DNA from: an uncultured Pelagibacteraceae bacterium | GTDB lineage: Bacteria; Pseudomonadota; Alphaproteobacteria; Pelagibacterales; Pelagibacteraceae | Length of the DNA: 37,419 nt | Direction: 5' to 3' | Assembly: GCA_902513415.1 (NCBI GenBank) | Contig: CABXMS010000002.1 | Location: 1-37,419, forward strand | Shown here: one piece after another, positions 1 to 7,259 of the stretch | How positions within the stretch are numbered: the stretch's first letter is position 1 | How the letters are laid out: each line of letters starts with the position of its first letter | Notes under the pieces: generated by a model | What the model was told of the DNA's origin: nothing | The model's database searches: none | Seen by the model: only the letters and a program-made list of their open reading frames with translations | Position numbers and translations under genes: made by a program

Positions 1-133
1 TATCAGTTAATCTATCTATAGCTTTTTTTTCATTAGCCATTCCTGTGTAATGAATAACTATATATTTAATGTTTTTTGAGATTCTCCTTTTAGGAGAAAA
101 ATTAGGTGAATAATTTGATGTAATTTTTGGCAT
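1..133 (-). CDS. N-acetylmuramoyl-L-alanine amidase (Amidase_2/AmpD-type), 5' part only
   Basis: The ATG lies at 131-133 on the minus strand and the frame stays open to the window edge, giving the first 44 residues. The segment YIVIHYTGM is the N-terminal strand of the Amidase_2 fold, whose His is the first zinc ligand. Enzymes of this family cleave the bond between N-acetylmuramic acid and L-alanine in peptidoglycan or its recycled fragments. No signal peptide is visible at the start, which would suit a cytoplasmic recycling enzyme, but the C-terminal part is missing so periplasmic forms cannot be excluded. It is transcribed divergently from mlaA with 68 bp between the start codons. The family call is fairly sure; the exact subtype (AmpD or AmiD) is not. 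Confidence 0.75.
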   Translation of the reverse strand, partial: MPKITSNYSPNFSPKRRISKNIKYIVIHYTGMANEKKAIDRLTD

Positions 134-165
134 TAATTAAACAATTTTATCATAGTAAAATACTA

Positions 166-194
166 TTTACATTGGTAAAAGATATAAATATACA
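166..194 (+). promoter_or_regulatory. candidate sigma70 promoter for mlaA-mlaC
   Basis: TTTACA at 166-171 is followed after exactly 17 bases by TATACA at 189-194, a good match to the -35/-10 pattern. The expected transcription start, about 7 bases on, falls at or just before the mlaA ATG at 202, so the mRNA would have almost no leader. Seen by eye only; AT-rich DNA produces chance matches. Confidence 0.4.
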
Positions 195-201
195 AAGCAA
201 A

Positions 202-966
202 ATGAAAAGGTTTTTTTATATAACAATATTAAGCCTGTTTATTTCTGTAAGTTCTTATGCAGAAAGCGGATCAGAAAATGGGCAAGTTAAGGAATGTTTT
301 GAAGGAGTAAATAGAGGTATATTTGCTTTTAATAAAGCTTTGGACGATATTATTGTAGAACCTATTGCTAAAGGCTATAGAAAATTACCATCACCAATTA
401 AAACAGGAACTAGTAATTTTATAAACAATCTTTCCTTATTAACATCAATTCCAAACAATATTTTACAAGGTGAACTTTTGATTGCAGGAAAAAACACTTC
501 AAGATTATTAATTAACTCTACAGTTGGCATACTTGGAATATTTGATCCTGCATCTGGAATGGGATTAAATAATTATGAACGAGAAGATTATGGACAAACT
601 TTAGCAAAATGGGGAATGGATGATGGCTGCTACGTAGTTTTACCTGTGTTGGGACCATCAACTATAAGGGATACAGCTGGAAAATTTATAAATTATTTTG
701 GTGGAGATCCTTGGTATAATATTACTGTAAAAAATGATACGCAATATGTCTCTGATTTTGATTATTATGCATCAGTTGGGACATCAGGCGTAGATTTTAG
801 AGCAAAAAATATAGAATCTTTTGATAACCTTGAAAAAAATTCAATGGACTTTTATGCATCTGTTAAAAGTTTATATTTACAAGATAGAAAGAAAAAAATC
901 TCAAATTCTGGTGACATAACCGAAACTTTAGATGATAGTGATTGGGACGACATCGAAACAAAATAA
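202..966 (+). CDS. mlaA: MlaA/VacJ family outer-membrane lipid-asymmetry protein
   Basis: MlaA sits in the outer membrane and removes mislocalised phospholipids from the outer leaflet, passing them to the periplasmic carrier MlaC. The 254-residue product has a signal peptide (residues 1 to about 20, ending SSYA) and then the family core: EGVNRGIFAFNKALDD, the PSPIKTG..NFI segment, the RLLINSTVGILGIFD block, and the GQTLAKWGM..VLPVLGPSTIRD block. The frame stays open upstream to a TTG at 127, but the ATG at 202 starts directly on the signal peptide and fits the candidate promoter. Classical MlaA is a lipoprotein with a Cys right after the signal peptide; no lipobox is visible here, and the nearest Cys (ECFEGVNR) lies in the mature domain. 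mlaC follows 12 bp downstream. Confidence 0.9.
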   Translation: MKRFFYITILSLFISVSSYAESGSENGQVKECFEGVNRGIFAFNKALDDIIVEPIAKGYRKLPSPIKTGTSNFINNLSLLTSIPNNILQGELLIAGKNTSRLLINSTVGILGIFDPASGMGLNNYEREDYGQTLAKWGMDDGCYVVLPVLGPSTIRDTAGKFINYFGGDPWYNITVKNDTQYVSDFDYYASVGTSGVDFRAKNIESFDNLEKNSMDFYASVKSLYLQDRKKKISNSGDITETLDDSDWDDIETK

Positions 967-978
967 AATCACTGTCCA

Positions 979-1581
979 ATGATTAGCACTTCAAAATTAA
1001 AAATAAATTATTTATTATATTTTCTAATATTCTTATTTTTTACAAACATCGCTTATTCAAAAGAACCTATTGATTTTATAAAAAATATAACCTCTGAAGC
1101 GTCATTAATTTTAGTAAATAATGTAGACAAAGATACTAAAATAAAAAAATTAAGGGAACTTGCAGAAGAAAATGTTGATATAAAAGGTGTAGGTTATTAT
1201 TCATTAGGTAAAATTAGAAAAACTTTAAATGAGTCTCAATTAACAGAGTACAACAATTTATTTAAAGAGTATTTCCTTAAAAGCTTTTCAAGCAGATTAT
1301 CTGAATATTCAGACCCTAAAATAAATGTTTTATCTCAAAAAAAAGTATCTGAAAAATATACAATTGTGTCATCAGTTTTGGTTGCAAAAGAAGATAGACC
1401 CGAAGTTAAGATTGATTGGAGAGTATATAATAAAAATCCTGAAAATCCGTTAATAAGAGACCTAATTATTGAAGGCCTAAGTTTAGCCAGAACTCAAAAA
1501 GAAGAATTTGGTTCAATAATTAGTAGCGGCGATGGTAAAATCGAAGCATTATTTGAAAACCTAAAAAAATTTATAAAATAA
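979..1581 (+). CDS. mlaC: MlaC/Ttg2D family periplasmic phospholipid-binding protein
   Basis: The 200-residue protein starts with a hydrophobic signal segment (residues about 10-27, ending IAYS). The remainder fits the MlaC (Tol_Tol_Ttg2) fold: an N-terminal helix (EPIDFIKNITSEAS), the DIKGVGYYSLGKIRKTL segment and the FKEYFLKSFSSRLSEY helix, followed by the beta region (DWRVY, LIRDLIIEGLSLA) ending in a long helix. MlaC ferries phospholipid across the periplasm between MlaA and the inner-membrane MlaFEDB transporter. It directly follows mlaA and is probably in the same operon; the transporter genes are not in this window. It converges on the tRNA genes, with only 3 bp after the stop codon. 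Confidence 0.88.
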   Translation: MISTSKLKINYLLYFLIFLFFTNIAYSKEPIDFIKNITSEASLILVNNVDKDTKIKKLRELAEENVDIKGVGYYSLGKIRKTLNESQLTEYNNLFKEYFLKSFSSRLSEYSDPKINVLSQKKVSEKYTIVSSVLVAKEDRPEVKIDWRVYNKNPENPLIRDLIIEGLSLARTQKEEFGSIISSGDGKIEALFENLKKFIK

Positions 1582-1584
1582 ATT

Positions 1585-1661
1585 TGGTGGGCGATCCAGG
1601 ACTCGAACCTGGGACCAATACATTATGAGTGTACTGCTCTAACCAACTGAGCTAATCGCCC
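1585..1661 (-). tRNA. tRNA with CAT anticodon (Met elongator or Ile2)
   Basis: A 77-nt cloverleaf with a 7-bp acceptor stem GGGCGAT/ATCGCCC, D-stem GCTC/GAGC with GG in the D-loop, anticodon stem GTACA/TGTAT around loop CTCATAA (anticodon CAT), T-stem CCAGG/CCTGG with canonical loop TTCGAGT, discriminator A and an encoded CCA. The D-loop and stems do not suit initiator Met, which should carry a 1-72 mismatch and GGG/CCC in the anticodon stem. Elongator tRNA-Met and tRNA-Ile with lysidine at C34 share this anticodon and A73. The TTGGTC stretch after the anticodon stem looks somewhat like Ile2, but the sequence alone does not decide. It is 59 bp downstream of tRNA-Val and probably shares its transcript. 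Confidence 0.93.
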
Positions 1662-1720
1662 AAAATCATTTTTTAAATATATCATTTTCGAGCAGTTATC
1701 AATTGAAGAAAAAGATTAAA

Positions 1721-1795
1721 TGGTGGGCCGTGTTGGTTACGCTCCAACTACCCCTGCAATGTCAATGCAGTACTCTACTATTGAGCTAACGGCCC
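1721..1795 (-). tRNA. tRNA-Val (anticodon GAC) with non-canonical D- and T-loops
   Basis: The stems are complete: acceptor GGGCCGT/ACGGCCC, D-stem GCTC/GAGT, anticodon stem CTGCA/TGCAG around TTGACAT (anticodon GAC, valine), T-stem GTTGG/CCAAC, discriminator A and encoded CCA; 75 nt in all. The loops are odd. The T-loop reads AGCGTAA instead of TTCRANY, so T54, psi55 and A58 are replaced. The D-loop is only seven bases, AATAGTA, and lacks the G18-G19 pair. T8 and A14 are kept. The 5' end lies 2 bp after the rpoD stop codon, so the tRNA is probably cut from the rpoD transcript. The identity follows from the anticodon; whether it is a fully working tRNA is open. Confidence 0.85.
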
Positions 1796-1797
1796 AA

Positions 1798-3636
1798 TTA
1801 ACTTTCTAGGAAACTTTTTAATTGTTTTGATCTACTTGGGTGTTTTAATTTTCTAAGCGCTTTAGCTTCAATTTGTCTAATTCTTTCTCTAGTAACAGAA
1901 AACTGCAAACCTACTTCTTCTAAAGTGTGATCAGTATTCATTCCAACTCCAAATCTCATTCTTAATACTCTTTCTTCTCTTGGCGTTAATGTTGATAGAA
2001 TTTTTGTAGTAGCTTCACTTAAATTTGATTTAATTGCCTGTTCAAGTGGCGCAAGAGCTTTGGTGTCTTCAATAAAATCACCTAAGCTGCTGTCCTCTTC
2101 ATCTCCAACTGGCTTTTCAAGAGAAACTGGTTCTTTTGAAATTTTTAATACTTTTCTAACTTTTTCTAAAGGCATTCTTAGTTTTTTTGCAAGCTCTTCG
2201 GGAGTTGCCTCTCTTCCAAATTCACTTAAAATTAATCTTTGAGTTCTTACAATTTTATTAATTGTTTCAATCATGTGTACAGGAATTCTTATTGTTCTTG
2301 CTTGGTCAGCAATTGATCTTGTGATTGCTTGTCGTATCCACCAAGTTGCATAAGTAGAAAACTTATAACCCCTTCTATACTCAAATTTATCAACAGCTTT
2401 CATTAATCCAATATTACCTTCTTGAATTAAATCTAAAAATTGCAACCCTCTATTTGTGTATTTTTTTGCAATTGATATAACAAGTCTTAAATTTGCTTCA
2501 ACCATTTCTTTTTTTGCAATTCTAGACTCCTTTTCACCTTTTTGAACCCTGCTTACTAATTTTTTATAGTCTGTAACGGATATTCCAAGTTTATGACTAA
2601 TTTCTATTAGTCTTTCCCTAATATTTTTAAATTCATCTTTATTTTTTTGAAAGAATTTTTTCCATACTTCATTTGTATCTAAAAAAGATTTTAAATTTGG
2701 ATTTATTTCATTACCCAAATAAAATTTTATAAATTCATCTCTACCAATATTGCTATTCAGCGCTAGTCTTAATAAATTGCCCTCAAGTGAAATAATTTTT
2801 TTATTCTCTATGTAATGTCTCTGCACCAATATCTCGAGAACTGATGGTGACAATTGTAAAGATTTTATATTATCAAGAATATTTTCAACTATTTTTTTGT
2901 AATTTTTTTCTTTAGAGTTTGAAAAAATTATTGAATTTAAAGCACAATCTAATTTCTCTTTTTGATATTTTATTAATTTATTATATTCTCTGGTAAGTAT
3001 ATTTACAGTTTGTAATACTTTTGGTTTTATCTCACTTTCCATTGCCGCAAGCGTTGGATTAAATTCATCATCTGAGTTATCTTCTGTGGTTGTGTTAGTT
3101 TCTTGTTGATTTGAATCTGTTTCTGATTTTTTTTGTTTAGAATTAGCTGATGTATCTTCATCCTCCATATAATTTGTGTCTATATCAATAATTTCTCTTA
3201 CAAGTATTTCATCATTTTGTAATTTTTTATTCCATTCGAAAAATTGTTGAGCCGTTATTGGGCTTTGAGAAAGTGCATTTAGCATCACATCTTTTCCTGC
3301 TTCTATTCTTTTGGCAATTGCAATTTCTCCTTCTCTTGATAGAAGTTCGACTCCTCCCATCTCTCTTAAATACATTCTTATAGGGTCATCGCTTTTTTCT
3401 ATGGACTTGCCTTCCTCCTTAGACGAGGATTCTTTTTTCCTTAAGACTTTAAAATCAGATTTTTTTTCTACTAAAGTGATTTTTCCATCTAAAATATGAA
3501 TAAAGGCTTGTTCTAAATTAGAAGGAGATAAATTTCTTTTTCCTAAAGATTTATTCAGCTCTTCGTGAGTAATAAATCCTCTATGAAGCCCGCGCCCCAT
3601 TAGTCTAGCAAATGATTTAGTAATTATTCGTTCCAC
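1798..3636 (-). CDS. rpoD: RNA polymerase primary sigma factor (sigma-70)
   Basis: The housekeeping sigma factor that directs RNA polymerase to -10/-35 promoters. The 612 residues show region 1.1 near the N-terminus ([13 protein letters not shown]), region 1.2 ([20 protein letters not shown]), an acidic low-complexity insert around residues 150-195, region 2 ([15 protein letters not shown], then [16 protein letters not shown]), region 3 and region 4 ([20 protein letters not shown], ending in [12 protein letters not shown]). The start is GTG: a stop codon sits two codons upstream in the same frame, and the next Met (residue 13) would cut into region 1.1. It is downstream of dnaG (66 bp) and yqeY, a common alphaproteobacterial order, and runs directly into tRNA-Val. 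A TATATA at 3658-3663 is a weak candidate -10 element for an internal promoter. Confidence 0.98.
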   Translation of the reverse strand: MERIITKSFARLMGRGLHRGFITHEELNKSLGKRNLSPSNLEQAFIHILDGKITLVEKKSDFKVLRKKESSSKEEGKSIEKSDDPIRMYLREMGGVELLSREGEIAIAKRIEAGKDVMLNALSQSPITAQQFFEWNKKLQNDEILVREIIDIDTNYMEDEDTSANSKQKKSETDSNQQETNTTTEDNSDDEFNPTLAAMESEIKPKVLQTVNILTREYNKLIKYQKEKLDCALNSIIFSNSKEKNYKKIVENILDNIKSLQLSPSVLEILVQRHYIENKKIISLEGNLLRLALNSNIGRDEFIKFYLGNEINPNLKSFLDTNEVWKKFFQKNKDEFKNIRERLIEISHKLGISVTDYKKLVSRVQKGEKESRIAKKEMVEANLRLVISIAKKYTNRGLQFLDLIQEGNIGLMKAVDKFEYRRGYKFSTYATWWIRQAITRSIADQARTIRIPVHMIETINKIVRTQRLILSEFGREATPEELAKKLRMPLEKVRKVLKISKEPVSLEKPVGDEEDSSLGDFIEDTKALAPLEQAIKSNLSEATTKILSTLTPREERVLRMRFGVGMNTDHTLEEVGLQFSVTRERIRQIEAKALRKLKHPSRSKQLKSFLES

Positions 3637-3702
3637 AATTTAAAAGTTAGGAAGACTTATATAATGACAATTTTAAAAAAATCCATTCAAAAAATATGCC
3701 AA

Positions 3703-5478
3703 TTAATTGACTTTTTGTAATTTTTTTAATTCTTTTATTTCATTAAAAGTGCTTTCGCTTAAATCTTCAGAAAACTTCGATTCTAGTTCTTCAATTCTTC
3801 TTTCGAGCTCATAGTTTTTTAGATCCTTAATAATCTCTTCTAGCAAATACATTATTTTGTTCTGGTCATTTTTTGAACTTTTTAAAATATACTTTATTGA
3901 TGCAAATTTATTAATCCTTTTTATTATTTCGGGATCAATGTTTGATGATAAATTATCATTATCTTCTACTTTGTTTAGATCTTTTAGAATTTGTTCAAAT
4001 ACTAACTGATTTTCTTTAGTAAAGAGTTTTACTTTTTGAATTTGGTTTAAGTTTATTTTTGTTGTTTCAAGATTATTTAACAATAAATACAAAAATGAAA
4101 ATTCTTTAAGTTCAGCTTGAGTTAAAGATTTTGTTTCATCAAAATGTTTTTTTGTTGAGCTTAGAGTTTTTTGTACTTTTTTGAAATTATTTTTTGAAAA
4201 ATTTCTTAAGTTTGGTGTCAATTCATTTATTTTTTCCAAAAAATATTCCAAAGTATATTTTTTAATAAATTCGTCTTTGATTGAATTAGCTATATATCTA
4301 AGTTTTTTTTCAAATTTTGCATGAGAAGAAGGAGTCCCATCAGTTTCATTTTTGTAGTGTTGAAATAAAAAACTATAAATTGAATTTAAATTCTCTTCAG
4401 TATATTTAATAAAATTATCTTTTCCATTCTTATTAATAAATGTATCAGGATCTTCTTTTTCAGGTAGAAATAAAAAAGAAATATTTTTATCTGGCTGCAG
4501 TTCTTGTATTAAGTTTTCTGCAGCTCTTAGGGCAGCTTTGTATCCGCTACTATCTCCATCGAAACATATAATGGTGTGATTAAAAAATTGATTCAAAACC
4601 TGTATTTGCTTACTTGTTAAAGCTGTCCCTAAATTTGCAACAGCATTTTCAACTTTATATTTATTTAAAGCTATTACATCCATATATCCTTCTACAACAT
4701 AAACATTTTCTAATATGTTTGAAAATTTTCTTGCTATATCCAAATTATATAAATTTGAACCTTTTTTATAAAATATTGTTTCTGGAGAATTAATATATTT
4801 GGCAATATAGTTTGTTTGATTTAAAGTTCTTCCACCAATTGCAATAGGTTTGCCAGAAATATTATTTATTGGAAAGATAATTCTATCTTTAAATCTTTCT
4901 ATGTTTATTTTTTTCTTTTCATCAAAATAAAATAGACCAGATTCTTTTATATCTAATTCGCTATAATCTTTTATTAATTTTTCATAAAAATTAGGATTCT
5001 TATCTACATAACCAATTTTAAATTTTTTAACTTCATTTATAGTTAGATTTCTACTTTTAACATATTCACGAATACTTTTATAAGATTCATTTTCAATTAA
5101 TTCATTGTGAAAGTGGTCTACATATTTTGAATAAATTGAAATATATGTTTGAAATTTTTTTTCTCTAATTTCATCTGATTTAGAAAAAGTATATGGTCTC
5201 ATGCCGGCCATGTTTGCTAATATTTTTACTGTTTCTCCAAATTTTAAATTTTGAGTTTTCATCAAAAAATCAAAAACATTGCCGTGTTCACTACTACTAA
5301 AGCAGTGGAAAAAACCTTTTTCATCATTAACTGTAAAAGATGGTGTTTTTTCAGTTTTAAATGGGGATAAGCCTACAAATTCTTTTCCTCTTTTTTTTAA
5401 ATTTACACTTTTGGAAACAACCGTAGAAACTTTCAGTCTATTTTTAATTTCATCTATATATTCTTTTGGATATTTCAT
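3703..5478 (-). CDS. dnaG: DNA primase DnaG with a degenerate zinc-binding domain
   Basis: DnaG lays down RNA primers at the replication fork. The 591-residue protein has the N-terminal CHC2 domain (residues about 1-95), the catalytic core with the TOPRIM acidic motifs EGYMDV, FDGDSSGY and the following DPDTFI, and a C-terminal helical region where the family binds the DnaB helicase. In the CHC2 domain the usual Cys/His ligands are mostly gone: the normal CPFH reads SPFK (S38, K41), and the normal HCFGC reads HCFSS (C59 kept, S62). The surrounding fold residues (KTPSFTV, GNVFDF) are well conserved. The ATG overlaps the yqeY stop by one base (TAATG), so the two are translationally coupled. The function is sure; zinc binding is unlikely. 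Confidence 0.97.
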   Translation of the reverse strand: MKYPKEYIDEIKNRLKVSTVVSKSVNLKKRGKEFVGLSPFKTEKTPSFTVNDEKGFFHCFSSSEHGNVFDFLMKTQNLKFGETVKILANMAGMRPYTFSKSDEIREKKFQTYISIYSKYVDHFHNELIENESYKSIREYVKSRNLTINEVKKFKIGYVDKNPNFYEKLIKDYSELDIKESGLFYFDEKKKINIERFKDRIIFPINNISGKPIAIGGRTLNQTNYIAKYINSPETIFYKKGSNLYNLDIARKFSNILENVYVVEGYMDVIALNKYKVENAVANLGTALTSKQIQVLNQFFNHTIICFDGDSSGYKAALRAAENLIQELQPDKNISFLFLPEKEDPDTFINKNGKDNFIKYTEENLNSIYSFLFQHYKNETDGTPSSHAKFEKKLRYIANSIKDEFIKKYTLEYFLEKINELTPNLRNFSKNNFKKVQKTLSSTKKHFDETKSLTQAELKEFSFLYLLLNNLETTKINLNQIQKVKLFTKENQLVFEQILKDLNKVEDNDNLSSNIDPEIIKRINKFASIKYILKSSKNDQNKIMYLLEEIIKDLKNYELERRIEELESKFSEDLSESTFNEIKELKKLQKVN

Positions 5479-5939
5479 TATTTATTTAAAAATTCTTTTA
5501 TTATTGTTCCTGCTTTTGAAAAATCTATAGTGTCAGAATAATTTTTTTTTAATTCGCCCATTACTTTGCCCATATCTTTTATGCTTGCAGCTCCAATTTT
5601 ATCAATTGTCTCCTTACATATTTTTTTTGTTTCGTCTTCAGACATTTGTTTAGGTAGATAGGATGATAAAATATTTACCTCATTTTTCTCAACTTCAAGC
5701 AAATCAGATCTGTTGCTTTTATTATATAACTCTATCGATTCGCTTCTTTGTTTTATCATTTTTTTTATTAGTTTTTTTATATCATCATCATCTGTTTTCT
5801 TTTTATTTGGCCCCGATCTGTTAGATATATCCAGGTCCTTTATAGCTGACAAAATTAACCTTAAAGTTGATATTTTGTTTTTATCTTTAGATTTTAAGGA
5901 ACTTTTGTAGTCATTATCGATTTTATCCCTGAGCGACAT
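5478..5939 (-). CDS. GatB/YqeY domain protein
   Basis: A 153-residue YqeY-family protein: N-terminal helix LRDKIDNDYKSSLKSKDK, the segment STLRLILSAIKDLDI, the helix KMIKQRSESIELYNKSNR, the short linker SYLPKQMSEDE and the C-terminal domain AASIKDMGKVMGELKK. The C-terminal half resembles the tail of GatB, the tRNA-binding subunit of the Glu/Asp-tRNA amidotransferase. The family's own cellular role is not settled, so a tRNA-related function is only suggested. It is the first gene of the yqeY-dnaG-rpoD run and is divergent from carA across about 120 bp, an arrangement common in Alphaproteobacteria. Confidence 0.9.
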   Translation of the reverse strand: MSLRDKIDNDYKSSLKSKDKNKISTLRLILSAIKDLDISNRSGPNKKKTDDDDIKKLIKKMIKQRSESIELYNKSNRSDLLEVEKNEVNILSSYLPKQMSEDETKKICKETIDKIGAASIKDMGKVMGELKKNYSDTIDFSKAGTIIKEFLNK

Positions 5940-6012
5940 AATTTTAACTTATCCTATAGACAATTTTGTTCAAAAAGAAAAATTGTTTTTTTAAAAATTT
6001 ATATTACACCGG

Positions 6013-6041
6013 TTGCGGAAATTTAGGTTTTATTGTATTAA
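6013..6041 (+). promoter_or_regulatory. candidate sigma70 promoter for carAB
   Basis: TTGCGG at 6013-6018 and TATTAA at 6036-6041 are separated by 17 bases. The predicted transcription start, about 6048, lies inside the palindrome at 6047-6058 and only about 15 bases before the carA TTG. Seen by eye; moderate match. Confidence 0.35.
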
Positions 6042-6046
6042 CCTTT

Positions 6047-6058
6047 AACTCATGAGTT
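6047..6058. repeat. 12-bp perfect palindrome upstream of carA
   Basis: AACTCATGAGTT is a perfect inverted repeat ending 4 bp before the carA start codon. It could be an operator half-site pair overlapping the transcription start, or chance. It does not resemble the ArgR box. Confidence 0.45.
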
Positions 6059-6066
6059 GTAATTGA
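6052..6066 (+). promoter_or_regulatory. possible four-codon upstream ORF overlapping the carA start
   Basis: The ATG within the palindrome opens a frame encoding Met-Ser-Cys-Asn and then TGA at 6064-6066. That stop overlaps the carA TTG (6063-6065) as TTGA. This is the geometry of translational coupling, where a terminating ribosome re-initiates at the weak TTG. Nothing beyond geometry supports it. Confidence 0.25.
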
Positions 6067-7259
6067 TCAAAAAACAAAAAGTAAACTCTAAAATAAATCA
6101 CAAATATTCCCCAGGCGTTTTAGTTCTTGAAGACAAACATATCTTCAAAGGTGTTGGAATTGGTTATGAAGGTACTGCGACTGGAGAAGTTTGTTTTAAT
6201 ACTTCTATAACTGGTTACCAAGAAATAATTTCTGACCCCTCTTATGCTGGACAAATAATAAATTTTACTTTTCCACACATAGGAAATGTTGGAACAAATA
6301 ATGAAGACTACGAGTCAAATACGATATGGACTAGGGGAGTTATATTCAACTCAGAAATTACAGATCCATCAAATTACAGATCTTTAAAAAACTTAGACTT
6401 ATGGCTTAAAAAACATAAAATTGTTGGGATAACTGGATTAGACACAAGAAATCTAACAAATTTTATTAGAGATAAAGGTGCTCCCAAAGGAACAATTTCC
6501 AACAATAAAAAAGGTAATTTTAATTTAAAAAAATTAATTAATAAAGCAATGAAGTGGCCTGGATTAAAAGGAATGGATCTTGCAAAAGATGTTACCACTA
6601 ATAAAAAATATATTTGGCAAGGATACAAAACTTGGAATAAAAAATATGGTTATAAAAAAAATAATAATAAATTATATAAAATTGTTGCAATTGATTATGG
6701 TATTAAAAAAAATATATTAAGATATTTTTCAAATTTTGGTTGTGAAGTAATTGTAGTTCCATGTGATTTAAGTGCTAATGAAATTTTAAAACTTAACCCC
6801 CATGGAATATTTTTATCAAATGGTCCTGGAGACCCATCAGCTACAGGAAAATATGCAATTTCAATAATAAAAGAATTAATCAAAAGCAATATACCAATTT
6901 TTGGAATTTGTCTTGGCCATCAAATTTTAGCTCTATCTTTAAATGCTAAAACAATAAAAATGAAACTGGGTCATAGAGGAGCCAATCATCCTGTTAAAAA
7001 TTTAATTAACAATAAGGTTGAAATTACAAGCCAAAATCATGGATTTGAAATTGTAAAAGAAAGTTTATCAAAAAATGTTGAGATTACTCATAAATCGTTA
7101 TTTGATGACTGTATTGAAGGAATAAAATTAAAAAACAAACCTGTTTTTTCTGTTCAATATCATCCAGAATCAAATCCAGGTCCACAGGACAGCCACTATT
7201 TATTTAAACAATTCATGAACGAAGTAAAAAAAAATGCCAAAAAGAAAAGATATAAATAA
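6063..7259 (+). CDS. carA: carbamoyl-phosphate synthase small (glutaminase) subunit
   Basis: Releases ammonia from glutamine and channels it to CarB, which makes carbamoyl phosphate for pyrimidine and arginine synthesis. The 398 residues have the N-terminal CarA domain ([32 protein letters not shown]) and a class I glutamine amidotransferase domain with [10 protein letters not shown], the nucleophile elbow GICLGHQ (Cys283), the segment TSQNHGFEI and the His/Glu of the triad in [12 protein letters not shown]. The start is TTG: a TAA lies immediately upstream in frame and there is no ATG before the conserved domain. The last 26 bp overlap carB, so the two are coupled. Confidence 0.97.
   Translation: MIKKQKVNSKINHKYSPGVLVLEDKHIFKGVGIGYEGTATGEVCFNTSITGYQEIISDPSYAGQIINFTFPHIGNVGTNNEDYESNTIWTRGVIFNSEITDPSNYRSLKNLDLWLKKHKIVGITGLDTRNLTNFIRDKGAPKGTISNNKKGNFNLKKLINKAMKWPGLKGMDLAKDVTTNKKYIWQGYKTWNKKYGYKKNNNKLYKIVAIDYGIKKNILRYFSNFGCEVIVVPCDLSANEILKLNPHGIFLSNGPGDPSATGKYAISIIKELIKSNIPIFGICLGHQILALSLNAKTIKMKLGHRGANHPVKNLINNKVEITSQNHGFEIVKESLSKNVEITHKSLFDDCIEGIKLKNKPVFSVQYHPESNPGPQDSHYLFKQFMNEVKKNAKKKRYK

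Noticed and set aside
127..201. N-terminal extension of mlaA from a TTG
   Set aside because: The extension has no conserved features and puts 25 residues before a normal signal peptide; it also contains the candidate promoter and overlaps the amidase start.
2060..3499. Plus-strand open frames of about 60 codons inside rpoD
   Set aside because: Shadows of the sigma factor gene; serine/phenylalanine-rich translations typical of antisense.
5940..6062. Possible small RNA or riboswitch in the yqeY-carA gap
   Set aside because: Apart from the promoter-like pair and the 12-bp palindrome, the gap shows no extended stem-loops and does not match a known riboswitch core by eye.
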